From: Linanthus parryae
Taxonomy: Eukaryota; Streptophyta; Magnoliopsida; Ericales; Polemoniaceae
Length of the DNA: 64,000 nucleotides
Assembly (NCBI GenBank): GCA_023055425.1
Contig: JALGPY010000002.1
Location: 50,181,321 to 50,245,320, forward strand
Reading direction: 5' to 3'
Under the pieces are notes generated by a model. The model had not been told where the DNA came from, ran no database searches, and saw nothing but the letters and a program-made list of their open reading frames with translations. How positions within the stretch are numbered: position 1 is the stretch's first letter; every line of letters begins with the position of its first letter. This document shows, piece after piece, positions 45,448-56,083 of this stretch. The translations under genes and the position numbers were made by a program.

Positions 45448-48400
45448 ATGGCCAAGACAAAGGGAAACAAACCCGTCAAGGAGGATGAAGAGATACCCGA
45501 CCTTCCGCAGGCCTTGTGGCAAAAAGCCCCCTATCTCGGTGGCCAAGATTTCTATCATGCGAGAGTTAAGGCGAAGAGGATGCCTGATCCTGTCCCGGTT
45601 GAGAGATTGCTGACACTGACTCGCCCAGTTAACTCAGCCTTGCTCGAGTTGATTGGTTCCGAGGATGTGGTTCGATTGGGGGTCGAAAACGGGTACTTCC
45701 CCTACACTGCGATTTCTACCCAGGCTTTCGTCCAGAAATTGGACTATATGGATGAGTGGATCGACCACGTGTTGGACAATCATGCCGCGACTCTCGATGA
45801 AGCCGGCGTATACTTTGCTATCCGTGCTATGAAGGGTGCTGCCGTGAAGCTGGACCAGTCCATGCTTCTAGACCTTCTGTCCCGCTACTCGCCTGCGACT
45901 CACACATTCCACTTTGCTGAGTTCGAGGCTGCTCCTACACTCGAGGACGTGCAGATGCTGTACGATCTTTCTCCCATGGGTTAAGTGGACCCTTTGAGTC
46001 CCTTGAGGACGGCTGCGGAGATTGCCTTGTACACGCAGATGGAGGAATGCCTGGCAGAGGTAAAGAAAATCTCTACTCGGTGGACTACTACGAAAGCCCT
46101 CCCAAACTGGCAATTGGTTGATACGTCTGCGAAGAACACTTGGAACAAATGGTTGCAGTATTTCTTTCGAGACTATGCGAACAGCAGCATCACTAAGAAA
46201 CTTCTGAGTGAGAACCCGACGCCGAGAATTATGTGGAGGGTAAAGGCTATCACTTGACCCTTTGTGCATTCCTCTGTGCTTGGTTGTCGAGGTACTTGAT
46301 CGACGGTCACCCACATGATGGGGTCTTTTACCATGTTTTGCCACTTGCTTTGAGGCTCGCCCTTGGCCAGAGAGTCGCACTCGGGCCCTTGGTCTTGGGC
46401 ACGTTGTATTACAGGCTTGATCAGCTAGTTCTGGCCATGAAAGAATCGCGTGGCCGCCTCGATGTACCGACCTTCGTCAACATCTCCTTTTTGACAATGT
46501 GGGTCTTCGAGCGGTGGCCATCCTATGCCCCAACCGCTCTCAAACCCGACAAGTGGTGTCCCCCAAGCGAGACGGAGGCGCGCAATAGCGGCAGAGCTGC
46601 GAGGTGGTTCGGAGCGAGCAACACCAAGTGTGTTTGGAGCTTGATATGCGACAAACGGAAAGAGTTCACCGCCAGGCCCTATGCCACACGTGTTGAGAAC
46701 GTGCGATGGTTTCCAAAGCTGTACCCCTCTAAGGGTGTTGTCTTCTCAGAAGAACTCCTCTTCGAAGAGGGACCGGATTTCCATGAACGCTATCGCGAGT
46801 TCTTTTGCTGGTGTCTACGAGGTTCTCTCCCTGCCCTCGCAGAGCATATTCGTGAGCTCGCGCCAAGGTATGAGAGGATTACCGTGGATGTTGACCCCAC
46901 TCGAGTTTCTCCCCAGTTTGGCTTTGATGCAGTGGCACCATCAATCTGGCCCCAGTCCATCATCAGAGGTTGCTATAAGCGCTTGCTGACAAAGGAGTGT
47001 AAGACAGTATTCATGAACAATCTTCCCTTTGAGCAGCCTGCAGGGACCCGCGAGGGTGGTTGTTCTCAGAACTGGCTCGCATACTGGATCGCCCAGCAAA
47101 CGAGGATTGAGACGCAGTCGGCCGCGCAGCCAAGTAGAGCCCCCTTGATCAAGAGAAATTCTTTCCCGTTTCGCCCCAATTGCAGTCTGAGCGAGTCTGA
47201 GTATGGTTGTTACTCACTGTTGGATCGCGAGAACCATTTGTGTCCTGACATCATTCTGAAGGAGAAGGTCGCCGCAGTTAAGAAGGGCGACACGCATGTC
47301 GTCAGATACAGCAAGGCATTTGCATAGGTAAGCAATTTTTTAGCGTGCGTTAAGCTTCTTGATTTCCTTATGCTGACACCTTTACTTCGTACTATCTGCT
47401 GTAGTGTCATGTGCGACGGTTCGCATCTGGTGATCGCTCCAAGTCATTGGTTAACGCCATTGTTGCCACCAGAAGACAAAAGCTGTCGTTCCGGCTAGCA
47501 TGGAGGATGGACCCTGAGGTCGAAACCAAGATCCGCGCAGTCATGAATGCTTTAGCTGACTCGCTGATAGACAATGCTCCGGCCTCGTCTCCTCCCGGAG
47601 ATGATCCATCCCCTCCAGCGGCTGCGGCGCCGAGAGTGAAAACCTAGGCAAAAGGGAATTACAATTTCTTCCCCTAGAAGTGCTCCAACTTCTCCTCCGG
47701 TGAGGTCCCTTTCTGTTAAGGACAAAGGCAAAGGTCGCATGCCCAGCAAAGTGCGGAAAGAGCTCGCAGTTGAGACCTTCGTTCCATTCAACCAAGAGGA
47801 AGAAGGAGAGAGGCAGGAGCCCAGAGAAAGTGATGAAGAAGAAGAAGAAGAAGAAAGAACAGTTATGATACATGAGGAGGAATCAGGAGGTACCCCCGTC
47901 GCATTTCCTTTCCCATTATCGTAACTTCTTTGCACCTCTTTTCTCAAACCAATCATATCTTCGCAGATGATGATGATGATGATGAGACCATTGGTGGCCT
48001 TTTGGCTAAGAGACAAAAGAGAGATACCCATTCTGGCATTCCAGACGATCCCATAAGCGAGGACATTCTTGCTGAGTCCAGGAAGACAGCCGCGGAGGCT
48101 GCTGAAAGAAGAAGGCAGCGAGAAGAGGAGGAGCTCGAGCGTGTGAGACAGCGGAGCCTCAAAGAGCAGCATGTTGACGACTTAGTGCGTCCGGTTGATG
48201 AGGAAGATGAGCTTCCTGAAGAGGTGGCTCCCCAGGCGGAGGAGGAGGATGCGATTCCAGAAGAGGATGCAGCAGCCCTGGAGCAAGTCCAAGCGGACTT
48301 TGAAGAAATCGCAGGCGGCGATAAAGGTGAGATCTTCAATCTCGCAGTAACTTATAGAGATGTTATTGTGGGTGCGTTAAAGCATGGTGTGTCAAAGGCT

Positions 48401-49755
48401 GACATTCGCCGTTGGTTAGTAGACAAATGCGGAGAACCCTCAGGTAATTATTTGAGCGATACGCATGTACTAGGCTTTAGCAACTTGAGACAGAATCATG
48501 ACTGGTTTATTCGCATCCCAGGTCACGCTCCTCTTAAAGACTTGCTTAGTGAGGACACACTAATAGGACATGGTTCCTCGTCTTTAGTGTATGACGAAGA
48601 GGCTTCAATCCCACCTTCGCGTGGAGGTGCTTGCTCTTAGCTTAAGTAAAGATAGCAAAATATTATTCAATGCGAGTTACCTCATACCATCGCATTTTGT
48701 ATCGCATGCAATGTTGAGGAACATGCGCCGGAGCAAAGAAGTCAGTCTTCTGCATCCTATGTTCCGATTCCGAGCCCCCATACTGAGAAGCCCGTCGCAG
48801 CTACTGATCATGCAGATGAGCCTTTCGAGGACATCATCGAACTTTCCGATGATGCTGAAGCTGGTGCTGTGCTAATGGATGAAGATGCCCATGCTGGCAC
48901 TAAGGAAGCAAGGACAAACACTGCTGATGCTTTTGAGAATGTTCCTCGCCAAGCGACCTCGGCTGTTACTTCGCCTCCAGCGATGACTGAGTCGGCGGCA
49001 CCTATTCCTGCGTGGGGCTTTTGGGGCTCGCAGGTTAGGAATGCAGTCGCAGCTGGTGCGGCCTACACTCTTCCTTCTAACTATGAGGAGTTAGAGTTCG
49101 CAGCTGACAGGAGAGCCATGGAGCAAGGGCAGTCTCCAACGACCCCAGTAATGCGCATTCCTTCTCTTCGTGAGATTCTCGAAGGAACTGGTAAGTAGTG
49201 ATTCACTGTTTGCATCTCGCATGGTGCATTTGCGAGTTTAATAGCATAACTTAGTTTTGACATTGCTTCAGGTTTGAAGCAAACTGATGTGGACTGGCTA
49301 GTTCGGATGCGCCTCTCCTACCCCCGATCGTTTGCAAGATCTCTTGAGATAGGGCCCTTTGACAGGTGGCTGTTTCTTACCGAAGCCATTTGGATTTTGG
49401 AGCAGCTGTCTGCGGCCACGCCTGAGACCATCTCTGTCCAGAGCGCCGAATTGCTTCATGGCATGTGCGAAATCTTCTTACCAAAGTTCAGGGCAGACTG
49501 GGTTTCAGATTTCTTATGAAAAGAGTCACTCTGATTCGCGCAGCCGTAACCTTGCAGCTCGGCCACCAGAACCTCGCAGCTGAAAAGCAGAAGGTGGAGC
49601 AGCAGAAGCAAAAGGCTGAAGAAGCTATGAAGCTCTATCATGAGATGAATGCCAAATGCGAGCAATTGAAGCGAGAAGTGGAGCAGGTGGAGAAGCTGAG
49701 CCATCAGTTCGCACCCCATGACTCCTTGATCAAGAATTTGCTTTTGACTTTTTGA
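45448..49755 (+). pseudogene. Antisense PMD gene of E2, degraded
   Basis: Collinear with the E1 gene: exon equivalents 45448-47327, 47405-47889, 47967-48443, 48522-48626, ~48704-49190 and 49272-49755. The same hallmark motifs are present (FHFAEFEAAPTLEDV, AFLCAWLSRYL). Lesions seen: TAA at 45982-45984 (GAA in E1); a 1-base deletion near 46215; TAG at 47325-47327 where E1 has AAG; a 2-base deletion near 47640; loss of the exon-5 acceptor AG near 48702; and a frameshift near 49470. Exons 3 and 4 remain open. No full protein can be made from this copy. Confidence 0.88.
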
Positions 49756-51125
49756 ATTTTGAAAATAGCAAGGAAATGGCTGAAACATTAATGTAATGTT
49801 GCTAGGGTTTCTCCCCCCTTTTTTTTAACAACAAGAATTTACTTGCCCGCTTTGCCCTTTCCGGGATTTGATAGGATATCTCTGTGCATATCCAATTATG
49901 ACGTCAGCAATTGATACTCTGCTTGATTTTCGCGCTAATTTCTCGGAAGATAAGCACGCTTTCGTTGGGAAGTCCATCCGAATCATGACTATCCGTCATT
50001 TATTAGGATACGCAACTGAATCGTCGTAGCCTTTAGTAGGGTAATTGATGGATACCGCTTTTCAAGGCGTAAGTGATTGGCCTTACCCTCTTTTCAAATT
50101 CTGCCGACTCATCTTTGGCAACTGAAGAGTCTCCACAAGGTCTATATAAACCCTGTGTTTGCCATTTGGGTTCTTCAACCCAAAAATGTGCTTTGCCGTG
50201 AGTCCTTACGACTGCTGGCTTCAACGCTGGTTTTTCGTTGATTCATGGCAACTTCAAGTTGTGAATCCTGAGTTTGCGCTTTGTGCTGTAGAAATAGTTT
50301 CCAAGATCCACTTTATGAGGCTTATTGCTCTTTAGAACCATCATAAAGGAGATAGAGATGATTTCTCATGTGTGTTCGAAGAAATTTCTTCATGTATTAT
50401 GTTTGCAGGTCGTGTTTCCGGCCGCCTCCCGGCGAGGTGCAGCGCCGAAGTGACCGTGCTACCGTCTCGTAATGAACGGCGGAATTCTTCTCCAGCCTCC
50501 CTGGAGAAGAACCTGTTGCCCCCACGTTCGTGAGCTCAGGGTGGCGGAACGCTGCGTTCATCCCCGTCTACAAGGAGCCCTTGCCCTTTGGAGCTTCTGC
50601 TTGCCTGTTGATCGCTGGAACCGGTGGTTCCTTGGGCAAATGTTATGGGGTGCAGATCTGACAAGGCTCTTGTCAAATACTGGGATCTTGAACATATGGC
50701 TTCATGTGGCTCTTTGGAGCAAGATCCCACCTGCGACAGATGTTCACCCGCAGATCTGCGTATTGTATAGCCGGTGTTGGAACCGGTGGGTTCATCCCTT
50801 TCAACCAGGGTTCCCGTAGTGTGCCTTTGCTAGCTTGTCAGCTACTTTTCGAATGTATTGTAAGCCATGTTGGCTGCGTAGTTAGATTTGAGCTTTTTCG
50901 CTTGTAAGCTGCTATCTAGACAGATAAATTGTAAGTCTTTTCGACTCATAATGATAAATAGCTTTTGTATTATCTGCTGTCTCTTTACAACAAAATACAA
51001 TTTCGCATGCGTTTCGGCATATTTCGCCTTGCATAATGCTATGTAATGGTTTCGCATTTGCGATCTGCTATATGAATTCGCGGATGTTTCACTAGATCGT
51101 TCGAGATCATATTTTCGCAGCTTGT
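49756..51125. other. E2 non-coding spacer
   Basis: Equivalent to the E1 spacer, including a C/T-rich tract near 49813. Nothing with a recognisable domain. Confidence 0.5.
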
Positions 51126-51962
51126 GCCATCCTGGCAGATGGGCTTGTGTTTGGCCTTTGTGGATCACTTAAGATCATTTTCACAATATTGCTATCGTAG
51201 CAGATAGTCTTTAGTAGATCAATTAAGATCGTTAAGTGGTGCGAGTTGCTATCGTGGCAGATAGGCTTTACTAGAAGATCAATTGAGATCATTTTCGCAT
51301 GAGTTGCTATCGTAACAGATAGGCTTTACTAGATCAATTAAGATCATTTTGCATTGGCTGCTATCGTAATAGATAGGCTTGAATGATCGATTCAGATCGC
51401 ATTTGCATCGGCTGCTATCGTATCAGATAGGCTTAGAGGATCAATTAAGACCACATTTGCATAGGCTGCTATCGTAACAGATAGGCTTAGATGATCAATT
51501 AAGATCGCATTTGCATAGGCTGCTATCGTAACAGATAGGCTTAGATGATCAATTAAGATCGCATTTGCATAGGCTGCTATCGTAACAGATAGGCTTAGAT
51601 GATCAATTAAGATCGCATTCACATGGGCTGCTATCGTAACAGATAGGCTTAGATGATCAATTAAGATTGCATTAGCATAGGCTGCTATCGTAACAGATAG
51701 GCTTAGATGATCAATTAAGATCACATTAGCATAGGCTGCTATCGTAACAGATAGGCTTAGATGATCAATTAAGATCGCATTCGCATAGGCTGCTATCGTA
51801 ACAGATAGGCTTAGATGATCAATTAAGATCACATTAGCATAGGCTGCTATCGTAACAGATAGGCTTAGATGATCAATTAAGATCGCATTCGCATAGGCTG
51901 CTATCGTAACAGATAGGCTTAGATGATCAATTAAGATCGCATTCGCATAATGCTATTGTAGC
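51126..51962 (-). repeat. E2 internal 54-bp tandem repeat array
   Basis: About 15 head-to-tail units of GCTGCTATCGTAACAGATAG followed by GCTTAGATGATCAATTAAGA and TCGCATTTGCATAG. Units from about 51465 on are nearly identical and exactly 54 bp apart; earlier ones are diverged. Because 54 is a multiple of 3, the minus strand is open as an 18-residue repeat, which I do not regard as a protein. It lies just downstream of pol. Confidence 0.95.
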
Positions 51963-52050
51963 AGATACTTATTGTTAACAGTTATAGCAAACTAATAAAG
52001 TAAAATCGACATCCATAAATACGAAGTTTCTCATTTGGGAGAATTTTCTT

Positions 52051-52113
52051 ATTATAATGCTCTCATATGGGAGAGATGAGATTACAATCCTCTCATATGG
52101 GAGAGGAGATTGT
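52051..52113. repeat. Short hairpin repeats downstream of E2 pol
   Basis: CTCTCATATGGGAGAG occurs twice and a TCTCATTTGGGAGA variant once just before; each can fold on itself (CTCTC with GAGAG or GGGAG). The same arrangement exists in E1 at 59817-59893. Possible role in 3' processing is speculation. Confidence 0.6.
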
Positions 52114-52175
52114 GTAAATCGTAACCATACAAGAGATTAGGGGACGTTATAATAAAACGTATGAAATGAGAGAAG

Positions 52176-55100
52176 TCAGGGATAGTACTTCTTAATCCAG
52201 CGCATGTTGATTGAACTCGGGGTTGAGGTTGTGCCGTGCAACCTTCGTATGCTGCAATAGCCACTGTCGAAGACTTCTGTGACTTCGAAGGGTCCTTCCC
52301 AATTGGCTGCGAACTTTAGATGAGTCGCCTCTCGCATGCAGTGGTCAGATGCGCGCAGGACCAAGTCTCCAACTGCGAAATCTCTTCGCTGGACTGTCTT
52401 ATTGTAAGCGCGAGCAATCCTTTCTTGATATCGCTTGTTGGTCCTTTTGGCTTGTTCTCGCTTTTCCTCCAACAAGACTAAATCATGATCGCGTTGATTT
52501 TCGTAGAGTGCGTGGAAGGCTAGCCTCGCCGAATTGACTCTCACCTCCGCAGGTACCACAGCTTCGGCCCCATAACATAGTAGAAATGGCGAGGCCCCCG
52601 TGGGTGTCCTTGGAGAAGTTCGGTAGGCCCACAGAGCTATGCTTAGAGAGTCGGCCCACTTCTTGTGGTCATCTGCGACCATCTTGCTCAAAATTCTCAA
52701 CAGCGTTTTGTTGGTCGCTTCGGCTTGTCCATTTCCCTTTGGGTAATAAGGGGTAGAACATATCTGCCTGATATTGTACTCCGCTAATTTCGCAGCTACC
52801 TGGCGATTAACAAAAGGAGTACCGTTATCTGAAAGAATGGTGTTTGGGATTCCGAACCTGCATATGATGCTTTCTTGGATGAAGTTGACCACAGCCAGCG
52901 CATTTGCCGTCTTCAGTTGTATTGCTTCCACCCACTTGGTGAATAGCTCAGTCGCGGTGAGAATGAAATGGTTCCCGTGCGACGTCGGTCGGATGGGACC
53001 GATGAAGTCCAAAGCCCATGTGTGAAATGGCCATGGTGTGCCTAATGCATGTAGATCCACGGCGGGAGCGTGCACCAGGTTTCCTTTGAACTGGCATTCC
53101 TGGCAGCGTCGTACTTTGGCGCGACAATCGGCCTCCATCGTGGGCCAGAAATATCCAATTGAGAGGAGCTTCCTGCATAATTTCGCACCTCCTTGGTGTT
53201 CCACCTGATGAGAAAGGTCCATGACTTCTTGTGCTTCTCTGCCGTCTAGACATCGCAGCAAGTTGCCCTCGTGACCTCTTCGCCAAAGCAGGTTTTCCTG
53301 TACCACATATCGAGACGCTTTCCTTTTCAATTTCTCGGCTTCTTTTCTTGATTCGGGCACGGTGCCCTGGGTGAGGAAATCAAATAGTGGCTTCCTCCAG
53401 TCCGTGTCGTCATCGGTTAGGGCGATGAGCAGAGAATCTTTGATTAGAGCGCAACTCTCGCACTTCCCTTGTATCAGGGCTGCGGCTGTTGACATGTCTG
53501 GCCAATGAATGCCATATCTCTGAGCCTTCCTGTAGATTGACACCTCGCTTTCTCCGCAAGCGTGTTCGTGAATCTTTTCTAACAAAAGTTGTCCCTCTCG
53601 CTCGGAGACGCATCGCATGAGTATTCCGCCAGGACCCTTGTAGTAGAGGGTGTTATCATGTATGCAGTACCCTTTTGTGAGTGCCCAGTTTTCACTGCTT
53701 GTGCCTTCCGCAATAGCTTGTAGGATTGCTTTTCTCCAATCCGTGTCATCCATGTTTTCGTCGTCGCACGCATCTTCTGCCAATGCCGACGATGTTCGTA
53801 CTTCAATGGAGATATTCGCGGGACATTTGTCTGTGCTGACCTTAGATCCCAAGGTTGCTAAAGCGTCCGCATGCCTGTTGTCTGCTCGAGGCTTGTGCTC
53901 GTACCTCACATCGCAAAACTGCTGTACCAGCTTTTGCACTAAGGTGCGGTAAGACAGAAGATTAATCTCCTTCAAACCGTATTTGCCCGAGGCTTGCTTG
54001 ACGATCAACTTGGAGTCTCCCATGACCGTCAGATTGCTTACTTCCAAAGCTTTTGCTGCGCGCAGTCCCGCTATGAGGGCTTCATATTCTGCTTCATTGT
54101 TTGTGACTGCGAAGTTGAGCTTTGCGGACATCTGTATGACCTCCCCATCTGGTTTGGTCAAGACTATCCCAATGCCTCCACCTTTTCTTGTGGACGAGCC
54201 GTCAAAGTGGAGCGTCCAATAAGGCACGTCAATTGCATAGATCTCAGGACCTTCGAGCTCTTCCTCGATCACGGGCTCGTGGCTGTTATCGGGGAACTGT
54301 GCCAACAGATCCGCTACCGCCTGCGACTTGATCGCTCGCGGTCGTACGCATGTAATATCATATTGAGAGATGGTCATGTACCATTTCGCCAATCTCCCGC
54401 CAGGAGTAGTGTGAGTTAGCAAATATCGTATGGGGTCGCTCTTGGCGACCACTACCACTTTGTGTGATGCAAAATAGTGTTTTAACTTCTCTATCACAAA
54501 GAATAGGGCAAGGCAATGACGTTCGATGTCCGTGTACCTTGATTCAGCAGGTTGCACAATGCGAGAGATGTAGTAGATAGGCCTTTCCTGACCTTCGTAC
54601 TCCTGAGCCAAGAGTGCTCCTATGGATCTCCTTGTTGATGTCAGATATAGCAGAAGCGGTGATCCCAGTTGAGGCGCGATCATTATTTTTGAGGATGTCA
54701 GCAAATCCTTCAGCTTTTCGAATGCGGCTTCGTGCTCCGGAGCCCAGTGGTACACGGCGTCCTTCTTGAGAAGAGTGCTAAAACAGCATGTGATTTTGGC
54801 AATCGCTGGGATGAATCTTCGCAGATAGGATAGCTTTTCTAAAAATGTCTTCAATGCACTCTGGTTATGGGGCGGCGTCATGCCGGTTATGGCTGATACT
54901 TTCGCAGGTTCAGGCTCGATTCCTTGGCGATGAACTACGCATCCCAAGAACTTCCCCGATGTTACCCCAAATGCGCATTTCATGGGATTCATCTTTAGTT
55001 GAAAGCGCCTACATCTGTTGAACACCTTCCGTAGATCTGCGAGGTGATCTGCTTCGTGCTTGGATTTAACCACCAGGTCATCCACATAGAATTCCACTTC

Positions 55101-55901
55101 TTTGTGCATCATGTCGTGGAATAGAGCCATCATGGCCCGCTGATAGGTCGCACCCGCGTTCTTGAGACCGAACGGCCTCACTGTGTAGTTGAACACTCCC
55201 ACCGGAGTGATGAATGCAGTTTTCCGCGCATCTTCGGGATCCATCTTGATCTGGTTGTACCCGCTGAAGCCGTCCATGAAACTGAACATGCGATGGCCCG
55301 CTGTTGAATCGATAAGCAAATCGATATTGGGCAGTGGGAAATCGTCCTTGGGGCAGAAGCGATTGAGATCTCGGAAGTCCACGCAGATGCGGAGCTGTCC
55401 GTTCTTTTTCACCACCGGCACGATGTTGGCCAGCCATGTGGGATGGTGGTTCGGCTCTATGAATTTGGCATCTAGGAGTTTGACAATTTCCTGCTTGATT
55501 TTCACATTAAGCTCCGGTCTGAAGCTCCTTGTGCTCTGCTTTACCGGTTTAGACCCTGGGATGATTTCTAAACGGTGCATGGTGATGCTTGTATCCAGAC
55601 CTGGAATTTCATCGTACTCCCATGCGAACACATCCTTGTATTCAGTTAGGAGTTGTAGCAGCCCTTGCTCCTCTTCGCTTGTGAGGTCCGCTCTTAGAAA
55701 GACTGGCCTTTTCTTTTCCTCATTCGGGCTGAGGAACACTTCCTTTAGCTCTTGCTTTTGCGATCTGGGCCTGTCTTCCATGCATTCAGGCGCTTCTTTG
55801 AGCTTCTCATCTGGAGTGCTCTGCATTGGCTTTTCCGTCAGTGCAATCTGCTCGATTTGATTGATTTGCCCAGGGATATCCCCGTGCCCGTGTGAGGACA
55901 T
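52176..55901 (-). CDS. E2 pol: RT, RNase H, archaeal-type RNase H, integrase
   Basis: 1,241 open residues from ATG 55901. RT has Asp210 in FSFMDGFSGYNQI and FYVDD at 271-275. The first RNase H (~405-495) is degenerate, with TSTR where an Asp is expected. The second RNase H (~560-690) has Asp567 (HFDGSS), Glu603/605 (NNEAEYEA) and Asp629 (MGDSKLIV). Two zinc-type modules follow (~718-817 and ~832-937), each opening TDWRK. The integrase core has Asp965 (LDFIGP), Asp1025 (LSDNGT) and Glu1061 (NGQAEATNK), then a GPFEV C-terminal barrel. All RT and integrase catalytic residues are intact. It is separated from the gag frame by a UGA (55914-55916). Confidence 0.95.
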   Translation of the reverse strand: MSSHGHGDIPGQINQIEQIALTEKPMQSTPDEKLKEAPECMEDRPRSQKQELKEVFLSPNEEKKRPVFLRADLTSEEEQGLLQLLTEYKDVFAWEYDEIPGLDTSITMHRLEIIPGSKPVKQSTRSFRPELNVKIKQEIVKLLDAKFIEPNHHPTWLANIVPVVKKNGQLRICVDFRDLNRFCPKDDFPLPNIDLLIDSTAGHRMFSFMDGFSGYNQIKMDPEDARKTAFITPVGVFNYTVRPFGLKNAGATYQRAMMALFHDMMHKEVEFYVDDLVVKSKHEADHLADLRKVFNRCRRFQLKMNPMKCAFGVTSGKFLGCVVHRQGIEPEPAKVSAITGMTPPHNQSALKTFLEKLSYLRRFIPAIAKITCCFSTLLKKDAVYHWAPEHEAAFEKLKDLLTSSKIMIAPQLGSPLLLYLTSTRRSIGALLAQEYEGQERPIYYISRIVQPAESRYTDIERHCLALFFVIEKLKHYFASHKVVVVAKSDPIRYLLTHTTPGGRLAKWYMTISQYDITCVRPRAIKSQAVADLLAQFPDNSHEPVIEEELEGPEIYAIDVPYWTLHFDGSSTRKGGGIGIVLTKPDGEVIQMSAKLNFAVTNNEAEYEALIAGLRAAKALEVSNLTVMGDSKLIVKQASGKYGLKEINLLSYRTLVQKLVQQFCDVRYEHKPRADNRHADALATLGSKVSTDKCPANISIEVRTSSALAEDACDDENMDDTDWRKAILQAIAEGTSSENWALTKGYCIHDNTLYYKGPGGILMRCVSEREGQLLLEKIHEHACGESEVSIYRKAQRYGIHWPDMSTAAALIQGKCESCALIKDSLLIALTDDDTDWRKPLFDFLTQGTVPESRKEAEKLKRKASRYVVQENLLWRRGHEGNLLRCLDGREAQEVMDLSHQVEHQGGAKLCRKLLSIGYFWPTMEADCRAKVRRCQECQFKGNLVHAPAVDLHALGTPWPFHTWALDFIGPIRPTSHGNHFILTATELFTKWVEAIQLKTANALAVVNFIQESIICRFGIPNTILSDNGTPFVNRQVAAKLAEYNIRQICSTPYYPKGNGQAEATNKTLLRILSKMVADDHKKWADSLSIALWAYRTSPRTPTGASPFLLCYGAEAVVPAEVRVNSARLAFHALYENQRDHDLVLLEEKREQAKRTNKRYQERIARAYNKTVQRRDFAVGDLVLRASDHCMREATHLKFAANWEGPFEVTEVFDSGYCSIRRLHGTTSTPSSINMRWIKKYYP

Positions 55902-55913
55902 CCCCGCGCACCT

Positions 55914-55916
55914 TCA
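55914..55916 (-). other. In-frame UGA between gag-protease frame and pol (E2)
   Basis: CGC ATA TGA AGG TGC GCG GGG ATG on the minus strand: the stop lies 12 bases before the pol ATG and in the same frame. E1 has the identical arrangement at 63702-63704. Conservation in both copies suggests it belongs to the expression strategy (readthrough or reinitiation). Confidence 0.7.
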
Positions 55917-56083
55917 TATGCGATAGCATTTCTTCCCATTGGCGTAGAAGCTCTCTATCTCCTTGCCCTCGGGGTCATGCTTTGCGATTCTCTTCAGAGT
56001 ATACACATTCTTCCGATGGTATGCGATACGCGGCGCCTCTTCGCGTGTAGGCGGCTTATCCTTGGCATCTTCCCTTGTCACCA

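Noticed and set aside
51392..51832. 146-residue minus-strand frame made of 18-residue repeats (LIDHLSLSVTIAAYANAI-type)
   Set aside because: It is the translation of the 54-bp tandem array, open only because 54 is a multiple of 3. E1's array (59331-59732) gives the same artefact.
51126..51962. CRISPR-like regular array
   Set aside because: Units are contiguous direct repeats without unique spacers, in a plant retrotransposon.
55189..55860. 223-residue plus-strand frame opposite E2 RT
   Set aside because: Mirror of the pol coding region; its Ser/Leu-rich sequence is typical of antisense frames.
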